56,970 nucleotides of DNA from Tieghemiomyces parasiticus (taxonomy: Eukaryota; Kickxellomycota; Dimargaritomycetes; Dimargaritales; Dimargaritaceae). The position numbers and the translations under genes are program-made. Shown one piece after another: positions 10,041-21,346 of the stretch. The notes beneath the pieces are model-generated. The model saw nothing but the letters and a program-made list of their open reading frames with translations. It was not told where the DNA came from and did no database searches. How positions within the stretch are numbered: the stretch's first letter is position 1; every line of letters starts with the position of its first letter. Where the stretch lies: the NCBI GenBank assembly GCA_027575765.1, contig JANBPT010000155.1, positions 8,054 to 65,023 of the forward strand. Direction: 5' to 3'.

Positions 10041-13000
10041 ATGGGCAGCGATCCGTCGCCCACGGTGAGTCGGCACTTTCGGACCAAGTCGCCCCGCTCA
10101 ACCGACAGAACAGCCGCGAAACGATCGCGCCACGAGGTGGCCCTGGTAGCGGCTCCCGGCCCGGCCCCTGCAACCCCTCCGGGGCCGTCCACTGCCAAGC
10201 GGAACCCGGCGTTCACACCACTTGAGGAACAGTATGAGACCCTCAAGGCGCAGCATCCCACCACGTTGCTGGCGCTGGAGGTTGGCTACAAGTACCGCTT
10301 CTTTGGCCCGGACGCCGAGGTAAGTTGTTCAACTCGCCCATATTTGACGAATACGGTACTGTGCTGTACCACCTCCACCTAAGCCGCCACGGGACTGCTA
10401 CATCCAACTCCGCCGTCTCACGGCTACCTTGCGGCTTCCTTTTATCCGAGTGACCATGACAATCGGTATTCCTACTCACTGGGATTCTGGAAAATTATGC
10501 GCGCGTACCCTTCCCCATCCCCCGACAACGCTCCATAGGCCGCTGCCGAGGTACTCTCAATCCAGTGTAGCCCCGGCCACAATCTGTCAACTGCGAGCGT
10601 CCCGGGTCACCGAATCCATGTCCACATCCGCCGGCTGGTCGACGCTGGCTATCGAGTCGGGTTGGTCCGCCAAACGGAGACCGCGGCCTTGAAAGCCGTC
10701 AGCGGTCGCCGGCGAGCGCCGTTTGGCCGGGCCTTGTCCGAGGTGTACACCCGGGGCACCCTGATTGAGAGCCTACTCGTCAGTACGGATACTGCACCCG
10801 AACCGGAGCCACCTTACCTGGTCTGTCTCGTCGACAGTACGCCAACCCGCACTGGCCGCACGGAGATTGGGTTCCTGGCCGTTTGCGTGTCCACCGGGTC
10901 CGTAGTGTACGACAACTTCGCTGATGATGCGGCCCGTACCGCCCTTCAAACCCGGCTTGGCCATCTCTCCATCGGTGAAATTGTATTGCCCCGCACCATC
11001 AGCGTCCCGACACAGCGCACCGTGGACGGCCTCCTCCGGAGCTGCGGGAGCCGGGCCGGGCGATCCATGATCCGGTGTGAGCGGCTCACTACCGACTTTA
11101 CCGACTATACTGCTGCCTTAGCCTTTATCACAGCCCATGGCGCGGGCCGAACGGCGACGACCTCGCCCACGTTTCTCTTCCGTCTCCCGCCTGCCACCCT
11201 TCGGGCCCTGGCGTACCTCGTGGCCTACCTGATTGACTTTGGGCTCCAGGGCTCCCTGTACCGATTCGACCGCTTTGTGGCATACCAATCCGAATTCTAC
11301 ATGGCCTTGGATGCCGAGACCCTGCGGCAGTTGGAGGTTGTGGCCAACCAGTCCGATGGCACCACCGCCGGAACGCTGCTGGTGCGGATCGACTACACCC
11401 GTACTCCGATGGGACGCCGATGCCTCCGGCACTGGTTGCAGCGGCCCCTCGTCCACCGTGCCCGGCTCGAGGAGCGACGGACCGCCGTTCACCAGCTGTC
11501 CGAGTGTACCGGGTCGTTCCTGGACGACCTCCGCACCATTTTGGTTAACTGTCCCGATTTGGACCGTGGCCTGGCCCGGATATTCAGTGCACAGGTGAGT
11601 ACGGGGTTCAGCAGGGTACAAGGGTCCAGCTAGGTGGCGTTCTCCGCTCAAACGCATCCTGTCCCTCCCCGTCACCGCCCTTCCCCTGTAAAGCGGTCCC
11701 GTCAAGCTTATGTAGGCTGCTGATCTAACACCGTACACGTGCCCCACCTACTTCACCGCCCCCTTCCCTTCCCTTGTCCACCCTGCACCATACCAATCCG
11801 GTTACTACCAGTGCACGCCACCTGAACTCGGCCGGTTTTTAGGGGCAGTGGTCCATCTCACTACGCAGATACCGGCCATTGTGCTTCCCTCAAACATCAC
11901 ATCTCCACTAATCCAAGCGGCCCTGGCGTCTGTGCGCCGCGCGCGGGACAGTTTGCAGGAACCGCTGGGCACAGTAGACTTGTCTGCGGCCGCTCGGGAC
12001 GACCTCGACCATATGCTGCGAGAATCACCGCAGATTGCGCAATGGCGGCAGGTAAGTTCGCCCGTTCGATTTTAAGTCGCCACGTACCGAGCTCTCCTGG
12101 ACCAGCTTAATGTCGGAGATCCCAAGTGTGGAGCCCAGGACCCAGGGGTGCAAGTGGGTAAACGGGTCTGCGTACCCCCCCCCCCTCCTTACGACCATTA
12201 CGCCAAAGTACGAATGAAATGTGAGTGGTCACGGTTAAAACCCAACTAATCTCCGCGTGCCACATCCCATTCATGCTCCCCCCCCTCATACCAGAATATC
12301 CGGTCCCTTGAAGCGGAATTATGGGCCCACCTTGATGCGGTACGGTTGTCCCTAAAATACCCTGAGGTACACTACGCCCATGTGAACGGAACGCGGTACC
12401 AGCTGGAAATACCTAAGGAAACCGGTCTACCAGTGCCGCTGACCTGGGTTAAGGTAAGCGGAACGCGCCAGGTAGACCGGTACCACTCCCCCTACATCGC
12501 CGAGCGCTTGGCCGAACTCGACTGGCTCGAGGAGTCCATTACTGGCGAGGCCCGCGTTGACTACGTTGGGTACCTCCGCACGCTGGGCGGCGACTACTAC
12601 GAAGTACTGCAGGGGTTTGTCCGCCAGTTGGCCAGCCTGGACGCGCTGGCTGCGCTGGCGGTGGCCGGCCGGCAGCCCGGGTATGTGAGGGCAGTACTGA
12701 GCGCTACCGATGCCGACGACGCAATGGTATCTCCCGCCCTCGAATTCAGCGGGCTCCACCACCCTATCCTGTACCAAGCCCTGGGCAGTGGATCGTACGT
12801 GGCCAATTCGCTAGCGCTGGGCAAACCAAACCCCCGGGCCGTCGTGCTCACGGGACCCAATATGGGAGGCAAGTCGTGCCTAATCAAAGCGGTGGCCCTT
12901 CTCTGTATTCTAGTCCAAGCGGGCAGCCACGTGCCGTGTACGGCGGCACGGATGGCAGGCCCTCTGCTCGACGCCATCTTCACACGGATTGGGGCGCGGG

Positions 13001-13545
13001 ACGATCCAGGTGCTGGGGAGAGTACCTTCGCCCTGGAGATGCGGGAGACCAGTACCCTCCTGCACGGCGCTACACCGCGGTCCCTAGTCCTACTGGATGA
13101 GTTGGGCCGCGGAACGGGCACCTGGGACGGCCGCGCCATCGCCCGGGCCGTGCTCGACCACTTGGTGGACGAGGTGGGCTGTCTCTGTCTCTTTGTGACC
13201 CACGACGCCGACTTAGCTCGCTCGGCCCGGCGTCGATATCCTGCTGCCGTCGGCAATGTTTACATGGACTACCGGTTGGTGGATGGTAGCGAGGGCAGCG
13301 GTGAACCGGCGGGTACCGGCCCGGCCGAGGTGGTGTTTCTGTATCGCGCCGTGCCCGGTGTCTGCGAGCGTAGCTACGGGTTGGGCGTGGCCCGAATGGC
13401 CCTGCTTCCGCCGGAGCTTATCGAGAGAGCCCGGACGATTGCCCAGAACCACCGCGCGGCCATCGACGGCCCCGGTCCCCCGGTAGTTGCGGAGTTTCGC
13501 TGCCTGTTGCGTTCCTGTGAGACAGTGGATGATACTAATGTCTAG
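10041..13545 (+). CDS. MSH3: DNA mismatch repair protein Msh3 (MutS homologue)
   Basis: MutS-beta subunit that pairs with Msh2 to recognise insertion/deletion loops. Four exons, all phase 0: 10041-10319, 10539-11594, 11812-12051, 12295-13545; 941 aa. The mismatch-binding domain is clear across exons 1-2 (ALEVGYKYRFFGPDAE, then HRIHVHIRRLVDAGYRVG, VRQTETAALKA). The lever and clamp region spans exons 2-4 (WVKVSGTRQVDRYHSPYI). The ATPase has Walker A GPNMGGKS (about 712-719), Walker B LVLLDELGRGTGTWDG and the FVTHD switch, where Tyr is more usual after the His. The N-terminus has PTVSRHFRTK, which looks like a weak PCNA-binding box. The ATG follows an in-frame TAG 39 nt upstream, so an extra 5' exon cannot be fully excluded. 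Length is near the family norm. Confidence 0.93.
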
Positions 13546-13918
13546 CTGATGCTTCACATGCCGTGCAAGGGTGGTTCTTTGGCCCGCTTGGTCGCCAGGA
13601 ATTTTAGTTGAGATGGATTGTTTCCCATTCGAATTGCGTAAAGTCAGCGGGGTTGCGAACGACAGCGAATCTCACCCCTCCCTCCCTAACCTTTCAATCT
13701 GGAATGCTGTGCTGCGACATATTCTTCCCTATTAACTATTCATCCATGCTCATGGGGTAGCGACGTCCGAACTAAACACCCTTCAATTCTCGAACCTCTC
13801 ATCATTAGACGCCAAGTACGGCTACCAGGGTATAATCTGATTTCATTTATCTAACTAGTGATCAAATGGCTAAATTACAATCCACGCACACACTTTCTTC
13901 GCGTCAACTCTGGGGAAT
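13546..13918. other. Convergent 3' flanks of MSH3 and WOPR gene
   Basis: Between the stop codons of two genes that face each other. The sequence turns AT-richer, as expected of 3' UTRs and polyadenylation regions. No open frame of interest. Confidence 0.6.
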
Positions 13919-16194
13919 TCAACTGGGAATGGTTGTGCCGCCGGGCGCAACGCCATACTCGCCATCAGTTGGGTAGACAGTTCCCGGCTCGGCTTTGGGG
14001 AACGGAGAGGTGCTGCGCTTGCGTTTAAGGGAGTCCAAGGTGGTCGGGTCGGTGAGATGGTAGGGGCTCGCCATGGCCTCGACCGGGGTCCCTATTCTGA
14101 ACAAGGCACTGTAGTCAGTGGGGAGAGGTTCGGCCGGCGGGTCAAACGATGGGTGAATATGTTCAGGCAGGGGCCACGTCACAGATGGGTTCGTCGCCTC
14201 CGATGATTCCGGATCGTAGGCGGCCGCGGCCACCAGGGCAGCGGTGGCTGAGGGGTCATACTGAGATGTGGCCGGTTGGGGGTCACTACCGCCACCGCTA
14301 CCCACGTCGGCTGGCAGGGCCCCGTAGTGAAAGGATTCGGTCGCGGGTGCCCAGGGCGGAAGCACCGACCGGTCAACAGGTTCCTGGAGCAGGCCCTCCG
14401 ACCAGGTGTAGGCGGCCCCGTCAGTCGGCGTGGTCCCCCCAGGCGGAAGCAGTGAGTTTGGGTCCAAACAGACCGGGGCTTTGAAGGGCGCTAGCTCGGA
14501 GAGATGCCCGGTGAATTGCGAGATGGAAGCCGGGCAGTACTGAGACGTGGTGAATAGGGCAGGTCCGGTATCGTACGGGCTGCCCTCACCTTGGGGGGCC
14601 CCCCCAATCATCAGTCCGGATGGGTAGCCCGGTCCGTCGAGGTCATCAGGGGCTGGGCGGCGAGTGCGCTTACGGGAACTGCGGGTCTGGCGGGGAACAT
14701 CGCTGGAACCCAGTAGGGGCGGCAGGACATCCGGGTAGGACGGGGCACCAAAGTAGTTAGGGGCCCCGCCGTTGTGAGCCCAATCGTTGCCGACCAGAGG
14801 GGTGGGCGGACCCATCGGAACCAAATTGGGGAAGGACGTGCCCGGGTGCAGGTTGAATAGCGTGGAGGGTGGCGGCGGCAGCAATGGCGACGGCAGTACC
14901 GCGGTGGGGACTAAGGTGCCGGGGCTAAAGTAGTCACTGGCCTTCTGTAGCTCCTCGGCCGACTCGAGCAGCTCCACCACCACCCGGTCGTTAGCCACCA
15001 CCTTGAGCGTGCGGCGGAAGGCCTGGTGGTTCAGCATCTCGGGCTCGACCTCCAGCTCAGCTAGGCTGAATATCTCCTTGGGGGTAACGAGTCGCTCGGG
15101 GGTTTCACCGTCCTCGTCCGCCGCAAGGTCCCCCCGGGCCTGGCTCTCCTTGTAGTAACTTACGAGGTGCATGGTGGAACCGTTCACCTGCAGTGAAATG
15201 GTTTTCTTGATCAGGCCGCCCTCCTTAACGTAGAAGATGCCCTTGGTACCCGAGTAAATGTAGGAGCCCGGGTGCGAAGGTAGAGCGCGGCGTTCGGCGG
15301 GGGTGTCACCGGACGGACTGCGTCCGGTTTCCTCCTCGCTGCCCCGGCGGCTGGTCTCGGCGTAGTGGGTCGGCTTGGCCGACTCCGCCTGGTCAGTTTG
15401 GGGCCCGAACCCCTCGGGTGTGTGGGGGTAGGCAGGCTGCTGTGGGGTGGCGGGCTGGGTCACATCGCCCCCGACCGGCGGCGGGGGAACCTCGTCGGCT
15501 TGGGTCGACAGTGCGCAGCGCGCGTCGCCCTGGGGGATATCGTAAAGCTTGGCCTGGCTGGGTGGGATCTTCTCTAGCAGTTCGCGGTAGACGAGGAAGT
15601 TGCCCATGATGCGGGACGGCGACCAAAACTTGCCGTCGGTCCAGCGACGGATTCCACTTTCCTTCTCGTCAAATACCACCACCGTACCCGAGCGGATCTG
15701 GCTGCGCTCGGTCTCGGTGAACCGCCGCGTGGCCCGTAAAAGCTTGTTTTGCAGGCAGGCTTCTGCGGGGGGAGGGGGGTGAAGGGCCGTTTGGGAGAGG
15801 TAGTGTGGAGAGGGATGGTTGGCAGGCAGGTGTGAGATGGATTAACAATGCAGGGTTTAAATGCTGGGGAGGGGGGCAACGTGGCTTGTGGTTCGCGCAC
15901 CAACCGGGGAACCCAGTTCCCTAATGGTCAACTTACGGAAGACAATAATGGCATCCTTGGTGTTCTCGACATAGCCTGTTCCGTATTCAGGAGGGGGGCA
16001 GAAAGGGAGGGAGAGTGAGCCGTGCCAAGTCAGTGGATCATTAGAAGAAGATTGAGCACATATCACAGCAGGCTAGCCAGGAGCCTTGATGACGAGAATC
16101 ACTCGTAGGCCGTTGAGCACGACGAATGACTGTGTAACTTACCGTAAAAGGTTTCTTCGCGACGGCGGCCGAGGTTGCGATCGGTCTCACTCAT
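13919..16194 (-). CDS. WOPR-domain (Gti1/Pac2 family) transcription regulator
   Basis: Fungus-specific DNA-binding regulators of morphology and secreted-effector or dimorphism programmes (Wor1, Ryp1, Gti1, Pac2). Three exons: 16194-16143, 15975-15937 (only 39 nt) and 15762-13919, with introns in phase 1, giving 644 aa. The join rebuilds the family core: ETFYG|GYVENTKDAIIVF|QACLQNKLL, then ETERSQIRSGTVVVFDE and GIRRWTDGKFWSPSRIMGNF (WOPRa). The second half-domain (WOPRb) is at about 190-225: GTKGIFYVKEGGLIKKT and STMHLVSYY. From about 290 the protein is Pro/Ser/Gly-rich and disordered, with a basic patch (RQTRSSRKRTRR) that could be a nuclear signal. The family's usual FEAC is FQAC here. Phases and motif continuity make the model strong. 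Confidence 0.92.
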
Positions 16195-16293
16195 GGTGGT
16201 CGAAGCCAAGGCGGAGATGGTCGATGCAGAGCGTCGAGGTGGGGGGGGCTGATGTGGCGAATACGTTGGGAAATAGTCTGCGGGTGTTAGCTG

Positions 16294-16536
16294 ATGAACC
16301 AGGTATTAGTTGTCGGCCCTAGGGTATTCGTGGTGGTCGCATCGGTGCTTCGCGCAGCCGCCAGTACGGTCACCATTCCGTCCTACGACACAGATGCTGG
16401 CTCTGGCTCTAGCTCCGCACGGTTATTGCCTTCCGGCAGGGTCGCAGTACGGGGCGAAAGTTACCTACCGGTCACGACTAGCTGCCGAGTAGGATCGGCC
16501 AAAGTCTGCGGGATACGTGCTCCAGCGGAGTGTTGA
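16294..16536 (+). CDS. Possible small secreted protein (80 aa)
   Basis: ATG at 16294 gives 80 residues. Residues about 1-24 look like a signal peptide (VLVVGPRVFVVVASVL then AAA). A Ser/Gly-rich linker (DTDAGSGSSSA) and a short tail with three cysteines (SCRVGSAKVCG, and a terminal Cys) follow. It starts 100 nt from the WOPR start codon on the opposite strand, so the two would share a promoter. No TATA box seen, no family recognised. Confidence 0.33.
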   Translation: MNQVLVVGPRVFVVVASVLRAAASTVTIPSYDTDAGSGSSSARLLPSGRVAVRGESYLPVTTSCRVGSAKVCGIRAPAEC

Positions 16537-17069
16537 CAAGCTAGAGGAGAGAGGAGAAGGTGTCGATATGAAGGGACCAAGGAGCGCAGGCTAAACGACG
16601 CCGGGGCGGTGGAAATGGCAACAAGAATGCAAACAGTTCACGAAAGACGAGGGTTGCGCAGTGGTCTCACCAAATTTCGGCTGACGGGGAGACGAGGTTT
16701 TATGTGGTGCCAGCGTGGGCCAGGCCGATGAAGCATAAGTCCCCACGGGTAGACTGCGCAGCCCTGAATCGCCGTGGTATAGTGCCGGGCGGTGTTAGAG
16801 CGGGCGGCGGAGATGCTGGGATACATCAGCCTCCCAAGGAGGAGGAGGCCCTGCCGGCTGGGCAGACAGGAGAGTCCGGGTTGTAAACGACCCATGTCCG
16901 TTTGCCCGGGAAAGGACGTCGGTGGGACGGCGGCGAGCTGCGTGTGCTATCTCATTGGGCACCCGCCCTCTAGCCGTCTCTTCTGGTGTGGCGAGCAGCC
17001 CCGCCAGCCCTGCACGACCCGTGGGATGTGGAGTCTAATCCGCTGCGATGGCAGGCGGCCGTGTTATGA

Positions 17070-17342
17070 AGGCGCCGAAACGGCCCGGCACGGCGTGGGC
17101 GGTGTGAGGGGGCCGTGGCGAGCCTGTTTATCCGAAAGTCTAACGTGTCGCCTACCCTGGTCGCCGTTCGCCCCACCGATCCAGCTACCCTGCCGGTCGG
17201 CTACCTGATCTGCCGCCGGGTGTTGATGTTTGCTTGCCCCTTTGACTAACTCCGATGCAGGATGTCTCTGCACGACGGTCCCTCGCCAATTGATGCGGTC
17301 GCCCACGCGGGCAACGGTGGAGGGCCGCGACTCGCACAATAA
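17070..17342 (+). other. Coding-like fragments, possible exon pair
   Basis: An open frame from 17070 to a stop at 17247 reads like protein (VASLFIRKSNVSPTLVAVRP ... VGYLICRRVL). Just beyond it a CTAAC branch-like motif and a CAG acceptor (17258-17260) precede a 26-codon frame, 17262-17342, that ends on a TAA inside AATAAA. This could be the end of a spliced plus-strand gene between 16.5 and 17.4 kb, but I found no convincing donor or start. It could also be a decayed gene. Confidence 0.2.
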
Positions 17343-17908
17343 ACGTGGCCGCGGAGCGTTCAGGGGGTGATGGCTGTGGTAAATGGCCGACAGAGGCAGC
17401 ACCAGCCCGTATGGTCTGACGAAGAGCGGCTGCCAGGTACTGCTCCCCAAAGCAACGGCCATGGCCGATTAATCGCCTGGTCCAGCAGCCTACGCTACCT
17501 CAATGGGATACGATCAGGCTATATCGTGAAGGGGGGGACGGTAGCACACGATACTGGTGAACGGTGATGAAACGTGCGGGGTAAGCTCTGATATTACGCC
17601 ACAGCTCCACGCCCCCTTCTCTTCGACCAGGGTTCAAATAAAGCCAAGGGCATAAAAGTATGGCCCAACCGCCCTCGCCCGGGCTGACTAAGGCCAGACG
17701 GCCTACATATTCTAAAGGAAACCGGCTCGCCGGCCCGAAAGAAGAGGGGAGGGGTTTGGGATACGCGCCCGGCCGGCCAGCCAGCCCACGTGTCTATCCA
17801 GCTGCCCTGCTTACTGCACACCCGTCGTCCCATTTCGCAAGGTGGATCCCCTTCAAGCTCATTCTCAACGTCACCCTTTACCTTCCCACTTTACCATTCG
17901 CGACAAAC

Positions 17909-19063
17909 ATGCGCGACAAGATTCTGGTCCTCGGACAGGCCGGGGTGGGCAAGCGCCGCCTGGTGGACCAGGTGATGGCTAGCGGTGTTCCGATCAACGA
18001 AGGGGCCGTGCGGCTCTGGACCATCGACACCAAATACTTCACGGCCCCCGTCACCTTTTGGCTCGATACCTTGCCCGACAAGGTCGAGCCCGGCACGGTT
18101 GAGGCCTTCGACCAGGTGGCCGAGGCGGTGGCCGCCCTGGTCTTCGTGTTCAACCCAGCCCACCCCGCCACCTTCGCCAGGGTGGAGCCCTGGGCCGCCT
18201 TCTGCGAGCGACATGACATCGCGGTGCGCCTGTGTGTGGCCATGCCCGCCACCCCTACCGAGGATATGTTTGGGGACTTCCAGGACCACCACCAGCCCAC
18301 AACCGTCGCGCCCAACCTTCCGCCGCCCGTCAGCACCGACCCGTACGAGGACTGGTGTATCGCCCACGGCTTTGAATTCGTCGATGCCGCCCTGACCCCT
18401 CTCGAGGGAGACAACCGTAAGTGCCCCCCGCCCTAGAATGCCGCCGCCGCCTTTGGCTTGGCCCCGAGCTTCGCCGTCAAACTGTGCACTAAAATGTGCC
18501 CCCGGGCTCCTACGCCGTGCTTCCCTTCCCCGCTCATTTATTGGATGCTGTGCAGCTGGCGATAGTAAGGAAGGAATTTCAAGGGTCCGCGAGGCCCTCG
18601 AGACACACACCTGGGAGTCGCTGCAGCGCAAGGCCCCGGGCACTGGCGGCCCCACCCGGCCAGCACCAGTCCACCCGGACGCCGATGTGGCAGGGGCGTT
18701 TGAAGCGTTTCTGCACGGCCCGGGCGACCTCGACGAAATGGTCCAGGCGCTGCGCCAGGTTAGAAGTAAGTGGGAGCAGAGCCCGGCGCATTGATAGGAG
18801 GCCGCCTGAGGTTTCCGCAGGGCCCCCGGCCTCGGTAGTCCGAAACTGACGTTGGCAACTAACGCCATGGTCCGCTCCCTTACCTTGCCGGACGGACACG
18901 CACACCGTGAATACATGCAGCCCACGCCCAGGGCTTGGACAATGGAAGCCGGCAGGATTTGGCAGCGCTGGTCGCACATGCCTTTCTGTCCCGCGCGGGC
19001 GCTGAAGACGACGTCGACGAGCTTAGGGCCAGTGGCCATCACGCTCCGGCGCGGTTTGAATAA
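17909..19063 (+). CDS. Alpha/gamma-adaptin-binding protein p34-like (AAGAB/Irc6 family)
   Basis: Chaperone-like pseudo-GTPase that binds clathrin adaptor subunits and helps AP complexes assemble. Three exons, introns in phase 1: 17909-18416, 18556-18765, 18921-19063; 286 aa. Residues 1-170 are the Rab-like fold, starting RDKILVLGQAGVGKRRL. The conserved Ser/Thr after the P-loop Lys is Arg, so nucleotide binding is probably weak or lost. Middle motifs include DTLPDKVEPG and AALVFVFNPAHP. Exons 2-3 give the C-terminal helical part, GISRVREALETHTW, and the ending DLAALVAHAFLSRAG, which matches the family's closing helix. That match and the agreeing phases decide exon 3 over reading on to the TGA at 18792. 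The stop overlaps AATAAA. The ATG at 17909 is chosen over upstream in-frame ATGs because it begins the conserved strand. Confidence 0.83.
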
Positions 19064-20062
19064 ATAGGGCTCCAGTCAGCGAATAGTGAACCAATCGCTT
19101 GTAGAAGGACTGGCGGAAGGTGGAGGGGCGCTCCTCTGGCCTGCCTGAATAGATGGAAGAATTGGGATCAACCGGTGCTCCGGTCCGCCCTTATGGCGAC
19201 CGCCGTTTGGAGAAGGTGAAGCATCGGCGCGACCAGGGTGAAGGGGGGCCGCTACGTGGCACCATTTCATGTGTAACCCCGCCCCCCAGCCGTGGTCCTT
19301 CGCTGTGCACGGGGGCATTACTGGCATTGTCAAAGACCCTCTGCAAACGCCTGCGCGCCTTGCGCGGCTCTAGTTGTCGTTGCATTCCACAAACCGCGAC
19401 AGAAGATATACCTTGCTTGGTCCCCACCTCGCCTGCGCCCCTATGGTCTAGTACCTGGTGCCGCTCGCCCGCCCAGTAGTAGCCCGCTCCACCCCCGCTC
19501 TCTGCTCCTCCGCCTTTTGTTACCACCCGCCACCGGTTCACCTTCTTGTAGTGTCCGCCGTCACCCATTGACAGCCCTCCCCTGCTCCATTCCGCCCACT
19601 CTATTTCCTACTTTGTCCCCTCTCTCATTTGTGATTCCTCTGAGGGTTTCCCTTTGTCTCTTAGCCAGTTAACCTACATTCCAACTCCGACCTGTACCTT
19701 ATCTCCATCTGTCCTTACAACTTGCTCATACCTGCCGTAACTAATTCACCGCCATTTGGGTCCATCCTGCACGTTCCGACCGCCACGTTCTTTCCCTCTT
19801 CATTCACATCTCCCCTCCCCCCTGTGCCTTTGTCCAGCCCCTTTTATCAGTGTATGCTCCTCCGCCAGACCACCTCCCCGCCTCCGCCCTCACCTGCTTG
19901 ATACCCACGCCTTCCTGCTTCACCTTGCGTCGCCACGTATCCCTCTGTTGCTACTTCATTTTGTTGCGTCCTGCATGCCTTCCGATCTTTGACCTCGCTG
20001 CTATCTTCACTCCTTGCAGCCCTTGCTTTTCTATCCACCCTTTCAAAGCTCCCCCTCTGGCC
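19064..20062. other. Pyrimidine-rich leader region of the RAX1-like gene
   Basis: From about 19430 to 20060 the plus strand is strongly C/T-rich, typical of long leaders and core promoters of fungal genes. The frame of the next gene stays open back to 19850, but that part encodes no conserved sequence. No other gene is supported. Confidence 0.5.
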
Positions 20063-21346
20063 ATGTCCCACAGCCACCAACTACCCCAGCCTTCCTTTGG
20101 TGGGGACCGCCTGAGTATCATGGTGGATCCCGCTGTGGAAGAGAAACAGCAGCTCCGTTTCGATACTCCCGACGCCGATGCCAAGCGACAGAGCCGGCTA
20201 AGCCGTATAGTCCAGGAGCAGAAGCGCCAGAATCGTGCTAGCATTGTCAGCTTCATGAACCCGCACCCCGACCCGCTCCTCCATCAGCACGCCGCTGTCC
20301 TGCGCGACCTGCCCTCGCTCGAACTGGTCCTCTCCCGCAAGACATGTCCACCGGTCTGCCTCTATAACTTTTACGTGTACCTGCGCGACGTGGAGTACTC
20401 GGAGGAGAACTTGGACTTTTGGCTCGACGTGGTGGCCCACGAGTCCCTGTGTCGCTCCTACTGCCAAACTCTTATCAAAAGCAAGGCTATTAACGCCCCG
20501 CTCAACAACATCAAGCGCACTACCATGCGGTGGAGCATCAAGGACGTGACCCAGGAGCTGCGGTACAGCACCTACTCCAACAGCGTGGGTAGCGAGGTTC
20601 GGACCGCCGCGCCTCCCGCCCCCGGGAGTCCCACCGAACCGGCCCCCGTAACCCCGCTCGACCACGGCAGTTTCGATGAGCCCACCGCTGACCACGGTGC
20701 CTACTGCGATCACCCGTACTGCAAGCCCGGCCGCGACCCCCACCACCCGCAAAACACTACCCGCCAGGATCTCAAAAAGTCAGCCGAGCGTATCTACTAC
20801 CGGTACATTGTGGCCGGCGCGGAGCACGAGCTCAACATGCCTGAGCTGATGCGCCTGCGGATATGCCGCATGATTGAGATGAACCACCGCGACGACCCCG
20901 ACGTGTTCCTCGAGGCCAAGAACTACGTCTTCAATCTAATGGCCCACGACGCCTTCCCGCGTTTCCTCTACGCCCGCGCCTACGAGAACATGGGCTACAC
21001 CCAGACCATGCTACGACTCGTCATGGGGCTGGTGTCCCTCATCCTAGGCTTCACCATCGAGCTGTGCCTCATATTCTTGGCCCGCGAACCCAAGGCCCTC
21101 CGCTGGTTCGGCCTGATTCCCATCTGGTTCGGCTTCCTCAACATGTTTGTTAATCAGGAGAAGCTGTGTCCGCTATTCACCCTGCTGGGAATTAGCGAAC
21201 ACGGTTTCTGTCGCTTCAATCGTGTCCGTGACCATCAGGTGCGGCGTATCCACATTCGCCGGGCCCTTGTCGTGGCCTTCAGCAGCCTGGTCCTCGCCAT
21301 CGTTGTCACCCTCATATTTTACTTGGTTCCGAGCCACCGGCTCTAG
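20063..21346 (+). CDS. RGS-domain membrane protein, Rax1-like
   Basis: Rax1 is an RGS-fold membrane protein marking bud or polar growth sites with Rax2. Single exon, 427 aa from the ATG at 20063; upstream in-frame sequence lacks conservation. Residues about 15-60 are charged and probably cytosolic. A split RGS domain follows: SLELVLSRKTCPP, NFYVYLRDVEYSEENLDFWL, then after a Pro-rich insert YYRYIVAGAEHELNMP and FPRFLYARAYENMG. Three hydrophobic segments close the protein (LVMGLVSLILGFTIELCLIF, WFGLIPIWFGFLNMF, ALVVAFSSLVLAIVVTLIFY), the Rax1 arrangement. An AATAAA-like signal lies about 380 nt downstream. The exact orthology with Rax1 rests on the RGS-plus-three-TM layout. Confidence 0.85.
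   Translation: MSHSHQLPQPSFGGDRLSIMVDPAVEEKQQLRFDTPDADAKRQSRLSRIVQEQKRQNRASIVSFMNPHPDPLLHQHAAVLRDLPSLELVLSRKTCPPVCLYNFYVYLRDVEYSEENLDFWLDVVAHESLCRSYCQTLIKSKAINAPLNNIKRTTMRWSIKDVTQELRYSTYSNSVGSEVRTAAPPAPGSPTEPAPVTPLDHGSFDEPTADHGAYCDHPYCKPGRDPHHPQNTTRQDLKKSAERIYYRYIVAGAEHELNMPELMRLRICRMIEMNHRDDPDVFLEAKNYVFNLMAHDAFPRFLYARAYENMGYTQTMLRLVMGLVSLILGFTIELCLIFLAREPKALRWFGLIPIWFGFLNMFVNQEKLCPLFTLLGISEHGFCRFNRVRDHQVRRIHIRRALVVAFSSLVLAIVVTLIFYLVPSHRL

Noticed and set aside
13919..15682. Single-exon reading of the WOPR gene
   Set aside because: It starts in the middle of the conserved domain; adding the two small upstream exons restores the family core in frame.
17630..17645. tRNA B-box-like GGTTCAAAT
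   Set aside because: No matching A box or foldable cloverleaf upstream.
18556..18794. Ending the p34-like protein at the TGA at 18792
   Set aside because: A GTAAGT donor at 18766 and an acceptor ending at 18920 give a phase-matched third exon encoding the family's C-terminal helix.
17891..19042. 383-aa minus-strand frame opposite the p34-like gene
   Set aside because: Antisense shadow caused by GC-rich third positions; no domain.
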